Shown here one piece after another: positions 19,139 to 27,244 of a stretch of 36,117 nucleotides of DNA (position 1 is its first letter; every line of letters starts with the position of its first letter). Location of the stretch: positions 1-36,117 of the forward strand of contig REEJ01000207.1 in assembly GCA_007695125.1 (NCBI GenBank). The letters run 5' to 3'. The stretch is from Trueperaceae bacterium (GTDB lineage: Bacteria; Deinococcota; Deinococci; Deinococcales; Trueperaceae). The translations under genes and the position numbers were made by a program. Below the pieces are notes generated by a model. It was not told where the DNA came from. It did not search any database and worked only from the letters and a program-made list of their open reading frames with translations.

Positions 19139-21271
19139 TCACTGGCTGCGTCGGCGCGCCTCGGCCAGGAACGGCTCGGCGGTCTGCGCGAGCTCGGGCG
19201 CGAGGTCGACCGCCCGTTCGAAGCTCGCGACGGCGGCCACGAAGCGAGCGACGCCGTACTCGGCCAGGCCCAGGTTGAAGTGGGCCTGGGCGTTGTCGGG
19301 GTTGCGCGCGACGGCGGCCTGCAGCGCCTCGAGCGCCAGGTCGAGGCGACCGAGCTGGAGGTGCGCGAAACCCAGGTTGGAGAGCAGGATGTCGTTGTCG
19401 CCGAGCTGCGCGCGAGCGTCGCCATAGGCACCGATGGCGCCGCGCGAGTCGCCTGCGCGCTGCAGCGCGTAGCCCTGGTAGAAGGCCAGCAGGCCGGCGT
19501 CGGTGACCTCGCGCGCGTTGGCGAAGCTCGTCGCGGCCGTGGTCCACTCGCCCGTCTCGAGCGCCGACAGCCCCTGCTCGAACGCCACGGCGGCGTCGCC
19601 CTCGAGAGACAGGGCTTCGTCGTCACCGATGATGCGCGCTTGCTGCTCGAGCACGCTGAGGGCGCGGTTGGCGAGGCCGAGACCGGGCTCGTCGACCACG
19701 ACGTCCTCGAGCACCGAGCGAGCCTCCGACACGCGGCCGACCCGGCCGAGAGCGATGCCGTAGTAGGTGCGGACGATGGGGTCGCGTTCACCGGCCTCCA
19801 CCAGCGGCGTGAGCGTCGCCAACGCCTGGCGCGCACGACCCGAGGCGAGCTGGAGTTCCACCAGGCGCAGCACGAGGGCCTCGTCGTCGCCGATCGCCTC
19901 CGCCAACAGGGCCTCGGCCTCGTCGAGCCTGCCCGCGCGACCGAGCACGGTCGCCAAGGCCTCGGTGGCGGTGACGTTCGCTGGATCGACGGCGATCACC
20001 TCGCGCAGGATGCTCTCGGCGCGTTCGAGGTCGCCGGCGGCGACCTGGAGGTCGGCCTCGGCGATCGCCAACGTCGTGCTGTCGGGGTAGCGCTCCCGAC
20101 CCTCTTGGACGAAGGCGAGCGCCTGGGGGCCGACGGCATCCGGCAACCCAGCGGCCAGCGCGTAGGTGGCAGGGGCGCGGCCGATGGGGTCGGCGACGGC
20201 CTGCTGGAGCAGCGCCAACGCGCCGCGAGGATCGCCGGAGCCGAGCACGTCGTCGAGCAGCGCCCGTTGGATGGTGAGCGAGTCGGGGACGCGTTCCGCC
20301 GCGCGCCGCAGCGCTTGCAGGCGGCGCTGCGGGTCGGTCTGCAGCGTCGCGTACGCCAAGTGGGCGTCGACGAGCCGGGGAGCGGCGGCGAGCGAGCGCT
20401 CGAGGAGCGCTGCGCGCTCGGCGGGATCGGTGGTGAGACCAGCCAACCCGGCCAAGGCCTGGGCGTGGTTCGGGTTGATCGCCAGGGCGGCACGGAAGGC
20501 GTCTTCCGCAGCGGCTGCGTCGCCGAGAGCGGCGCGCACCACGCCCTCGACCACACGCACCTCGGCCACCTCGGGAGCCAGCTCCGAGGCCTCGCCGACG
20601 AGTCGGAGCGCGAACGCCTCGTCGCCCTCGAGCAGCGCCACGCGGGCGGTCTCGGCGCGCAGCCAGGCGCTGTCGGGGTCGAGCTCGAGTGCCGCGCGCA
20701 TGTCGTCCAGGCGCACCCCGGGAAGCCGCGCGCTGGCCACCGACAGTGGACCGAGCGACGGCAGCGACGGGGCCGTCGTGAGCGCGCCGCGCACCTGCCC
20801 CAGCTCGGCCGGCGGCAGGGTGACGTCGGCGCGGCGCAGCGCCGTCTCGGTCAAGGAGCGCCATAACGCGCTCAGGTCGGTCACGTTGCCGGTCAGCGTC
20901 TCGATGCGATCGTCGTCGCCCACCACCACCACCAGCTCGACCTCGAGCCGGGTCTGGCCGACGATGCGGCCGAGGACGATGGCGTCGGCCCGGAACAGCC
21001 GCTGGGCGGCGGCGATCGGGTCGACGCCGGCCTGGTTGGCTCGTTGCACGACGACCAGCGCGTCGCCCACCGGCGGGGCGTAGAGGCCGTCGACCTGGTT
21101 GATCGCGCGCTGGATGGCGCTGGCGCTGGCCAGGCCGAGCGAGTCGACCGAGCGGCTGGCATCGAACGGGAACACGACCACGCGGGTCGGCGCACCCTGT
21201 GCGAGCGCGCTCGCCGAGACCATGAAGAGCGTGAGGGCCGCGACGAGGGCGGCGCTGAGGTGGCGTAGCAT
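19139..21271 (-). CDS. Exported tetratricopeptide-repeat protein
   Basis: 710 residues. A signal peptide (AALVAALTLFMVSASALA, residues 8-25) precedes a domain of about 150 residues (TRVVVFPFDASRSVDSLG, IVLGRIVGQTRLEVELVV) that resembles TolB-N/CsgG-like nucleus folds found in envelope proteins. From about residue 190 to the end are TPR-type helical repeats; the clearest are near ALGDAAAAEDAFRAALAINPNHAQAL and LGRLDLALEALQAAV. It should act outside the cytoplasm as a protein-binding scaffold. Its partner is unknown. It takes the place where Firmicutes have era after cdd. It has its own probable leaderless promoter, 7 bp before the ATG. Confidence 0.85.
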   Translation of the reverse strand: MLRHLSAALVAALTLFMVSASALAQGAPTRVVVFPFDASRSVDSLGLASASAIQRAINQVDGLYAPPVGDALVVVQRANQAGVDPIAAAQRLFRADAIVLGRIVGQTRLEVELVVVVGDDDRIETLTGNVTDLSALWRSLTETALRRADVTLPPAELGQVRGALTTAPSLPSLGPLSVASARLPGVRLDDMRAALELDPDSAWLRAETARVALLEGDEAFALRLVGEASELAPEVAEVRVVEGVVRAALGDAAAAEDAFRAALAINPNHAQALAGLAGLTTDPAERAALLERSLAAAPRLVDAHLAYATLQTDPQRRLQALRRAAERVPDSLTIQRALLDDVLGSGDPRGALALLQQAVADPIGRAPATYALAAGLPDAVGPQALAFVQEGRERYPDSTTLAIAEADLQVAAGDLERAESILREVIAVDPANVTATEALATVLGRAGRLDEAEALLAEAIGDDEALVLRLVELQLASGRARQALATLTPLVEAGERDPIVRTYYGIALGRVGRVSEARSVLEDVVVDEPGLGLANRALSVLEQQARIIGDDEALSLEGDAAVAFEQGLSALETGEWTTAATSFANAREVTDAGLLAFYQGYALQRAGDSRGAIGAYGDARAQLGDNDILLSNLGFAHLQLGRLDLALEALQAAVARNPDNAQAHFNLGLAEYGVARFVAAVASFERAVDLAPELAQTAEPFLAEARRRSQ

Positions 21272-21277
21272 CGAGCG

Positions 21278-21283
21278 AGTGTA
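21278..21283 (-). promoter_or_regulatory. -10 box for a leaderless TPR-protein transcript
   Basis: Minus-strand TACACT ends six bases before the ATG at 21271, so transcription would begin at or within a base of the start codon. No ribosome-binding site is present and no -35 is evident. The 55-bp gap 21272-21326 holds nothing else. Confidence 0.6.
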
Positions 21284-21326
21284 CCGCGGAGGCAGTGAGA
21301 ACGCTGAGGCGCGTGCTGGTGGGGTC

Positions 21327-21830
21327 TCAGGGCCTGTCGTCGGACGCTTCGACGGCGGCGTCGCCGGACGTGTCGGCGTCGGCCGTCGCCGGGGCGGGGG
21401 TGTGGGCGGCCAGCGTGCGCGGGGGCAGGGTGAAGGCGCCGGGCAGCAACGCGGCGACGGTCGTCGCGACCACGGCCGCTCCGTCGAGGCTCACCAGCCA
21501 CACCCGCGCCTCGTCGTCGAACTCGCTCAACACCTGTCGGCAGGCGCCGCATGGCGCGGCCGGAGGCGCGGTGTCGGTGACGACGACCAACGCGTCGAAA
21601 CGGCGCTCACCGGCGCTCGCCATCGCCTGGATGGCGGACTGCTCTGCGCAGCGGGCCAACCCGTACGAGGCGTTCTCGACGTTGGCGCCGGCGAAGACCC
21701 GCCCATCGACGGTGCGGAGCGCCGCGCCGACGCGGAAACCCGAGTAGGGCGCGTAGGCGTTGCGCCAGGCCTCCCTCGCCGCATCCAGCAACGCAGCGGG
21801 GGGCGTGCTGGCGCGTGCGTCGGCACTCAC
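21327..21830 (-). CDS. cdd: Cytidine deaminase
   Basis: 167 residues. It deaminates cytidine and deoxycytidine in pyrimidine salvage. The zinc site is complete: C61-A-E63 in RCAEQSAI and C94/C97 in PCGACRQ, with the YSGFRVGAAL and ANVENASYGL substrate motifs. The GTG at 21830 overlaps the dgkA stop (GTGA); a longer frame back to 21908 lies inside dgkA and is not needed. The family is about 130 residues; the extra is a low-complexity tail of about 30 residues (AHTPAPATADADTSGDAAVE) after the catalytic domain. It belongs to the phoH-pgpH-ybeY-dgkA-cdd block. Confidence 0.95.
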   Translation of the reverse strand: MSADARASTPPAALLDAAREAWRNAYAPYSGFRVGAALRTVDGRVFAGANVENASYGLARCAEQSAIQAMASAGERRFDALVVVTDTAPPAAPCGACRQVLSEFDDEARVWLVSLDGAAVVATTVAALLPGAFTLPPRTLAAHTPAPATADADTSGDAAVEASDDRP

Positions 21831-22216
21831 GCCAACCACCCGCGCAGCCGATCGAGGAGCGCCGGTCCCATGCTCAGCAGGCCGACCAGCACGGCGGTCA
21901 CGGCGCACACGAGCACGGCGCCCGCGGCCGCGTCCTTGGCGGCGCCCACCAGCGCGTTCGAGTCGGGGTGCAGCGCGTCCGCCAGGCGCTCGAGCGCGGT
22001 GTTGAGCAGCTCACTGCCGATCACCAGGGCGCAGCACAGGGCGACGATGGCCGTCCCGGTCCCGAGCCACAGGCTGAGCGCGAGCGCGGCCACCGCCACG
22101 GCCACCTGGATCCGCAGGTTTCGCTCCTCGGCGAACGAGCGGGCGATGCCGCGAGCGGCCCCTGCGGCGGCGCGTCCGAGGCCGCCGCGCGGCGTGCGGC
22201 GCTGCGCCCCGGTCAC
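21827..22216 (-). CDS. dgkA: Diacylglycerol/undecaprenol kinase
   Basis: 129 residues with three membrane segments (about 40-60, 56-70 in part and 92-118) after an N-terminal amphipathic region. The DgkA signatures are EERNLRIQ (30-37), the active-site helix ELLNTALERLAD (about 69-80) and AAKDAAAGAVL. The family phosphorylates lipid alcohols; in Gram-positive-type clusters such as this one it is usually undecaprenol kinase, recycling the carrier for peptidoglycan. Which substrate applies here is inference. The GTG start overlaps the ybeY stop (GTGA) and the stop overlaps the cdd GTG. Confidence 0.93.
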   Translation of the reverse strand: MTGAQRRTPRGGLGRAAAGAARGIARSFAEERNLRIQVAVAVAALALSLWLGTGTAIVALCCALVIGSELLNTALERLADALHPDSNALVGAAKDAAAGAVLVCAVTAVLVGLLSMGPALLDRLRGWLA

Positions 22217-22671
22217 GCCCGGGCCTCGGGCTTCACGGGGACGACCGCGAGCTCGAGCGCGCGCGCCTGGGCGGCCTCGAAACGCGCCCAGGCGGCACGG
22301 TCGGGGTGGTCGAAGCCGAGCAGGTGCAGCAGGCCGTGTGCGGCGAGCACGACGACCTCATGCCAGGGCGCGTGCCCGTGGTTGCGCGCCTGCCGGGCGG
22401 CCGTGTCGAGGCTGATGACGACGTCGCCGAGGGCCGGGACCGCGGGCATGCCGACGTCGTCGGGCTCGTGCAGTGGATAGGACAGCACGTCGGTCGGTCC
22501 CTCCACCCCGCGGTGGGCGGCGTTCATGGCGGCGATGGTCTCGTCGTTCACCAGCACGATCGTCACCTCGCGTCCCGCCGCGCCGAGTTCGGCGCCGAGC
22601 GCCGCCAGCGCGCGTCGCACCGGTTCACGCCGCCGGAAGCGGCCGGTCTCGTCGAGGATCTCGACCGTCAC
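22213..22671 (-). CDS. ybeY: Endoribonuclease YbeY
   Basis: 152 residues. A zinc-dependent single-strand RNase acting in 16S rRNA 3'-end maturation and ribosome quality control. The metal motif H112-x3-H116-x5-H122 is in AAHGLLHLLGFDH, and GPTDVLSYPL and GDVVISLDTA are family signatures. The GTG start lies 47 bp inside the end of the pgpH-like gene, with AAGGGG 8 nt upstream, so the ribosome-binding site is within that gene. Neighbours phoH and dgkA match the usual ybeY context. Confidence 0.95.
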   Translation of the reverse strand: MTVEILDETGRFRRREPVRRALAALGAELGAAGREVTIVLVNDETIAAMNAAHRGVEGPTDVLSYPLHEPDDVGMPAVPALGDVVISLDTAARQARNHGHAPWHEVVVLAAHGLLHLLGFDHPDRAAWARFEAAQARALELAVVPVKPEARA

Positions 22672-24586
22672 GGCGTAACCCCTTGATCTCCTCGGCGCTC
22701 GGATAGCTGATGCGCCTATGCAGCACGGCCGTCAGCATGCGCTCGAAGGTGTTGGCGATGACCTCCACGTCGCGGAGGTTGAGCGGGCTCTGCGAGAGCT
22801 GGTCGTCTTGCAGGCGCTGGTCGAACAGTCGGTCGATCAGGGCGCGGATGCTCCCTTGCGTCGGCTCGGTCAGCGTGCGCGAGGCGGACTCGACCGCGTC
22901 GGCGAGCAGCAGCACCGCCGTCTCCTTCGAGCGCGGTCGGGGCCCCGGGTAGCGGAAGTTGAGCTCGCTGATGCTGCCGGCGTCCTCGAGCGCGCGCTTG
23001 TAGAAGTACGCCAACACCGTCGTGCCGTGGTGCTCCATCACGAACGGCTCGAGCTCGCGTGGCAAGCGGTACTCGCGCAACAGCTCGACACCGTCGCGAA
23101 CGTGGCTGGTGATGATCAGGTAGGAGAGGTGCGGGCTCACGTGGTCGTGCGGGTTCTCGCCGCTGAACTGGTTCTCGACGAAGAAGTGTGGGCGCCGCAT
23201 CTTGCCGACGTCGTGGTAGAGCGCGCCAACGCGTGCGAGCAGGGCGTTTCCGCCGATGGCGAGCACCGCCTGCTCGACCAGGTTGGCGATGATCTGCGAA
23301 TGCTGGTACGAGCCTGGCGCCTCGAGCAGCAGGCGTTGCAGGAGCGGGTGGCTCGGGCTCGACAGCTCGAGGAGCCGGAAGTCGGTCAGGAAGCCGACAC
23401 CGCTCTCGGCGATGGGCAGCAGTCCGAGCGCCAACACGCCCGCGACCACCCCGGCGGCGACGAAGATCCCGAAGGCCGTCGCGGCCGCGATGGGTGAGAG
23501 GCCGCCGCCGATGAGCACCATGGCGAGGAGCGCCGTGCCGCTGGCCAAGCCGCCGAGGGTCCCGGCGAGCAAGACGCCGGCACGGTTGCGCACCAAGCGC
23601 ACGCTGGCCACAGCCGCTGCCGAGCCGGCCGCGGCGGCGACGAGCGTGAGCAGAGGCGTGGCGGGCAGGAGCACCGCGGTCGCGACGGTGACCCACACGG
23701 CCCACAACACGCCCGTGACCTCGTCGATCAGCACGGCCACGAGCAGGGGGACGACGAGGATGAACACGAAGCTGGGTGAGAGCGTGAAGGCCATGCGCTG
23801 CAGGACCAGCAGTGCCAGCGTGACGCCGAAGATGAACGTGACCTGCCGCGGCGTGAGCCGACCCGCCAAGTGCTCGACCGCGTAGCGCCCCGGCAGCGCC
23901 AGCAGCAGCGCCAGGATGAGGCTACCGAGCGCGACCAGCACGGTGCGGCTGAGCGCGTCGATCTGCGGCGAGTACAGGCCGGCCGCCTCGAGCGTGCGGA
24001 GGTGCTCGTCGGTCAGCGTCTCACCCTCGCGCACCACCACTTGCCCCGCGTCGAGCTGCTGCATCCGCATGGGTACGGCGGCGGCCGCGCCGGCGCGGGC
24101 CGCCTCGGTGAGGCGTTCGTTCGGTGTCGCCGTGGCCACCAGGCGGCGCTCGAGCAGCACCCGCACTTCGCGCTGGCGCTCGGCCGGCGCCGCCTCCACC
24201 GCGGCGTCGATCACGGCGTCGAGTTGCTCGCCGCGCACGCCCGCCGGCGAGCCGTACCGCAGCGCCAGCACCTCCACGCTGGTCTCCGGCAGCCCGACGC
24301 CCGCGAGGGAGCCGAGCACGACCTGCTGCAGCGTCGGGTCGACGGAGTAGATCGTGGGCACCTGATCACGTGCCAGTTGGCGTTCACGCTCGGTCGCGAT
24401 GCGGTCGGGGACGAGCAGGTCGACCGGCGTCACGTACGCCTGGGGGCTCGGATCGCCGATCACGAGGAGGGCCGTGCGGCGCTCGGCGTACACGGAGTAC
24501 ACCAGCAGCGCGAGCGTGACGACGACGGCGAATGCAGCGAGCGCCTCGCGCACCCGATGCCGTCGGGGCGCGACCTCAGCCTTCAC
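22625..24586 (-). CDS. pgpH: 7TM-HD phosphodiesterase, PgpH type
   Basis: 653 residues from GTG 24586. One membrane segment (about 14-32) is followed by a periplasmic 7TMR-HDED region of about 200 residues (DLLVPDRIATERERQLARD, VREGETLTDEHLRTLEAAGL). Six to seven further segments lie between about 225 and 395. The C-terminal cytosolic HD domain has HDVGK at 458-462, with SPHLSYLIITSHVRDG and HHGTTVLAYF supplying the other metal residues. Bacillus and Listeria PgpH hydrolyse c-di-AMP; the same activity is inferred here. The start overlaps the end of phoH by 11 bp and has no clear ribosome-binding site. A shorter start at GTG 24553 is possible. The Arg-rich tail overlaps ybeY by 47 bp. Confidence 0.88.
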   Translation of the reverse strand: MKAEVAPRRHRVREALAAFAVVVTLALLVYSVYAERRTALLVIGDPSPQAYVTPVDLLVPDRIATERERQLARDQVPTIYSVDPTLQQVVLGSLAGVGLPETSVEVLALRYGSPAGVRGEQLDAVIDAAVEAAPAERQREVRVLLERRLVATATPNERLTEAARAGAAAAVPMRMQQLDAGQVVVREGETLTDEHLRTLEAAGLYSPQIDALSRTVLVALGSLILALLLALPGRYAVEHLAGRLTPRQVTFIFGVTLALLVLQRMAFTLSPSFVFILVVPLLVAVLIDEVTGVLWAVWVTVATAVLLPATPLLTLVAAAAGSAAAVASVRLVRNRAGVLLAGTLGGLASGTALLAMVLIGGGLSPIAAATAFGIFVAAGVVAGVLALGLLPIAESGVGFLTDFRLLELSSPSHPLLQRLLLEAPGSYQHSQIIANLVEQAVLAIGGNALLARVGALYHDVGKMRRPHFFVENQFSGENPHDHVSPHLSYLIITSHVRDGVELLREYRLPRELEPFVMEHHGTTVLAYFYKRALEDAGSISELNFRYPGPRPRSKETAVLLLADAVESASRTLTEPTQGSIRALIDRLFDQRLQDDQLSQSPLNLRDVEVIANTFERMLTAVLHRRISYPSAEEIKGLRRDGRDPRRDRPLPAA

Positions 24587-25562
24587 GTTCGTAGGCGCGG
24601 ATGATCCGCGCGACCAAGGGGTGGCGCACCACATCGCCGTCGTCGAACATGACGAACGTCAGGCCCTCGATGTCGGCGAGGATGCGCTCGGCCACCTTCA
24701 AGCCACTCTCGACGTTGCCTGGCAGGTCGACCTGCGTGCGGTCGCCCGTGACCACCACCCGGCTGTTGAAGCCCATACGCGTCAGGAACATCTTCATCTG
24801 CTCGGGCGTCGTGTTCTGGGCCTCGTCGAGGATGATGAAGGCGTCGTTGAGCGTACGGCCGCGCATGAACGCGAGCGGCGCGACCTCGATGGTGCCCGTC
24901 TCCAGCAGCTGATCGACGCGATCCGGTGGGAGCATGTCGTACAGGGCGTCGTACAAGGGGCGCAGGTAGGGATCGATCTTCGCCTGCAGGTCGCCGGGGA
25001 GGAAGCCGAGCCGCTCGCCGGCTTCGACCGCTGGGCGCGTCAGGATCACGCGCTTGACCTGGCGGGTGGTCAACGCCTGGACGGCCATCGCCACCGCCAG
25101 GTAGGTCTTGCCGGTGCCGGCGGGACCGACCCCGAACGTGATGGGGTGGTCGCGGATGGCGTGCACGTAGCGCCTCTGGTTGACGGTCTTCGGCTTGGTG
25201 CGGCCTGGCAGGCCGCTACCGCGGTCGTCCTCGCCACCGTCCTCGGTGGCATCGAAGCGGTGCAGGTCGCCGTGGACGATCTCGGCCGCGTGCACCTCGC
25301 CGCCCGAGCGGATCGTGGCGAGCAGCGAGCGGAACGTGCGCTCGGCCTCCGCCACCGCGTCGGCCTCGCCGCTGAGGCGGACCTCGTCGCCGCGAGCCAC
25401 GACCTTGGCGCTCAGGCGGGCACGCAGCGCGCGCAGTTGCTCGTCGTTCTGTCCGAACAGGCGCAGCGCCTCGTTCGGGCTCCGTAGTTTCAGCGTGACG
25501 CTGGTCGCGATGGCTTCCTCCGGCCCCGGTAGGCGACTGGGCCACTCAGCACCATGTGCCAC
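24576..25562 (-). CDS. phoH: PhoH-like P-loop ATPase
   Basis: 328 residues. An N-terminal KH-like domain (about 20-95) is followed by an acidic linker, the conserved [11 protein letters not shown] entry, Walker A GPAGTGKT at 146-153, [18 protein letters not shown], and Walker [11 protein letters not shown]. These define the PhoH/YlaK family, a helicase-like ATPase linked to RNA metabolism and often encoded next to ybeY. The GTG start at 25562 has GGAAGGGG about 5 nt upstream. It lies 73 bp inside the 3' end of the preceding (frameshifted) gene. The substrate is not known for the family. Confidence 0.94.
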   Translation of the reverse strand: MAHGAEWPSRLPGPEEAIATSVTLKLRSPNEALRLFGQNDEQLRALRARLSAKVVARGDEVRLSGEADAVAEAERTFRSLLATIRSGGEVHAAEIVHGDLHRFDATEDGGEDDRGSGLPGRTKPKTVNQRRYVHAIRDHPITFGVGPAGTGKTYLAVAMAVQALTTRQVKRVILTRPAVEAGERLGFLPGDLQAKIDPYLRPLYDALYDMLPPDRVDQLLETGTIEVAPLAFMRGRTLNDAFIILDEAQNTTPEQMKMFLTRMGFNSRVVVTGDRTQVDLPGNVESGLKVAERILADIEGLTFVMFDDGDVVRHPLVARIIRAYEREG

Positions 25563-26235
25563 ATGATCCCCTTCCGGAAGGACTGGGCGTCGAGCGCCAC
25601 GAGGTCACGAGCCTGCATGCGCGCGACTTCGCGCGAGCGCCGATCCGAGCCACTCAGGCGGGGTCGCACCCGCTCGACCTCGAGCGCCGGCGCGTCGTCG
25701 CTGAGGCTGGCGCGGGAGGCCGTGCGATCCTTCCACGGCGCGGACGGCTTCGCGCGACCCTTCGGGAAGGGGTCGCGCGGCGGTCGCGGCGCACGTGGCG
25801 CGGCGTTGGCGCGCGGGTCCGGGATCGCCGAGGCCATCGGTGCGGGGGTGGCGATGGTGCGCGCGGCGGAGGAGCTGGTGCCAGCGCTGGAACGACCACC
25901 GTCGGTCGCGTCGCGCACGCGCCGCCGTGCCTCGTCGAGGCGCTTGGCGAGCTCCGCGAAGGGATCGTCGTCGCCTTGGTTCCGGGGCGACGTCCGGCTC
26001 GCCTCGGTGGACTCGCCGGACTCGCGCTGCCGCCCGCCGCCTCGCCTGCCGCGGCCCCGCCGCCCGCCGGCCGGCCGGCCTGACCGCCCGCGCCCGGCGG
26101 TCGGCCTGGCGCACCGGACCGACCCTGTCCGGGCGGTGGGGCACCGGTCCGACCGCGTTGCTGCAGGCGGTTCAGCAGGGGCAACCCGATGAACACGATG
26201 AACAGCAGCAAGGCGAAGAGGTCGTCGAAGCTCAC
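25490..26235 (-). pseudogene. Small membrane protein gene, apparently frameshifted
   Basis: The GTG at 26235, 7 bp after floA, starts a frame with an N-terminal membrane segment (MSFDDLFALLLFIVFIGLPL) and a Gly/Pro/Gln-rich linker. Coding character then moves to another frame that reads GDDDPFAELAKRLDEARRR (25918-25970) and ends with [19 protein letters not shown] at 25490. Joining them needs a -1 shift, equal to one lost base, most likely in the G/C runs at 26030-26085, where codon third positions change frame. The joined protein would be about 248 residues: a membrane anchor, a long disordered linker and a conserved-looking C-terminal helix. It may be a sequencing error, a real lesion or programmed shifting. 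Function unknown; Bacillus has yqfB, yqfC and yqfD at this position. Confidence 0.55.
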
Positions 26236-26242
26236 CGTTGGA

Positions 26243-27214
26243 TCACGAGTCCTCGCCGTCCGTGGCCTTGGCGATGTTCTTGCGCATGTCGGTGTCGGAC
26301 TCGATGTTGCGCAGGTTGTAGTAATCCATCACGCCGAGGTTGCCGGCCTCGAACGCCTTGGCGATGGCGAGCGGCACCTGAGCCTCGGCCTCGACGACCT
26401 TCGCCCGCATGGCCTCGACGTGGGCGCGGTTCTCCTGCTCGGCAGCGACCGCCATGGCGCGCCGTTCCTCGGCCTTGGCCTGGGCGACGCGCTTGTCGGC
26501 CTCGGCCTGGTCGGTCTGCAGCTCGGCGCCGATGTTGCGGCCGACGTTCACGTCGGCGATGTCGATCGACAGGATCTCGAACGCCGTGCCGGCGTCGAGG
26601 CCCTTGGAGAGAACCGTCTTGGAGATCACGTCGGGGTTCTCGAGCACCTTCTTGTGCGAATCGGTCGAGCCGATCGACGACACGATGCCTTCGCCGACAC
26701 GCGCGATGATCGTCTCTTCGCCGGCACCGCCGACGAGCCGCTCGAGGTTCGCGCGCACGGTGACGCGCGCCGTGCTGATCAGCTCGATGCCGTCCTTCGC
26801 GACCGCCGAGACGTTCGGGGTCTGGATCACGCGCGGGTTGACCGACACCTTCACGGCGTCGAGGACGTCACGACCCGCCAGGTCGATGGCGGCGGCGCGA
26901 TCGAAGGGGAGGGCGATGCGCGCCTTGTCGGCTGCGATCAGGGCGTCGACGACGCGGTCGACGTTACCGCCGGCCAGGAAGTGCGCCTCGAGCTGGTCTT
27001 GCGAGACGTCGATGCCGGCCTTGTCGGCCTTGATGAGCGGCAGGATGATCCGGTGCGGAGGGACGCGCCGCAGCCGCATCGCGACCAGGCTGATGAGCGA
27101 CACCTTGACGCCGGCCGCGACCGCGGAGACCCACAGGCCGACGGGTACGACGGTGAAGAGGATGAGGAAGAAGAGGACGACCGCGCCGGCGATCAACAGG
27201 ATTCCGATGTCCAT
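26243..27214 (-). CDS. floA: Flotillin-like membrane-microdomain protein FloA
   Basis: 323 residues. An N-terminal membrane hairpin (about 4-28 and further hydrophobic residues to 47) is followed by the YqfA/FloA body: [44 protein letters not shown], a SPFH-like core, and an Ala/Glu-rich coiled coil (about 235-290, [18 protein letters not shown]). Bacillus FloA organises functional membrane microdomains; the same role is inferred here. AAGGAG lies 11 nt before the ATG. nfeD is immediately upstream (30 bp), the partner seen in most genomes. Confidence 0.95.
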   Translation of the reverse strand: MDIGILLIAGAVVLFFLILFTVVPVGLWVSAVAAGVKVSLISLVAMRLRRVPPHRIILPLIKADKAGIDVSQDQLEAHFLAGGNVDRVVDALIAADKARIALPFDRAAAIDLAGRDVLDAVKVSVNPRVIQTPNVSAVAKDGIELISTARVTVRANLERLVGGAGEETIIARVGEGIVSSIGSTDSHKKVLENPDVISKTVLSKGLDAGTAFEILSIDIADVNVGRNIGAELQTDQAEADKRVAQAKAEERRAMAVAAEQENRAHVEAMRAKVVEAEAQVPLAIAKAFEAGNLGVMDYYNLRNIESDTDMRKNIAKATDGEDS

Positions 27215-27244
27215 GTGCTGATGTGCTCCTTCTTGAGACGAGGC

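Noticed and set aside
17819-20866. 1015-codon plus-strand frame across hisB, hisC and the TPR gene
   Set aside because: Spans three well-supported minus-strand genes and their gap, with Arg/Gly/Val repeats typical of shadows.
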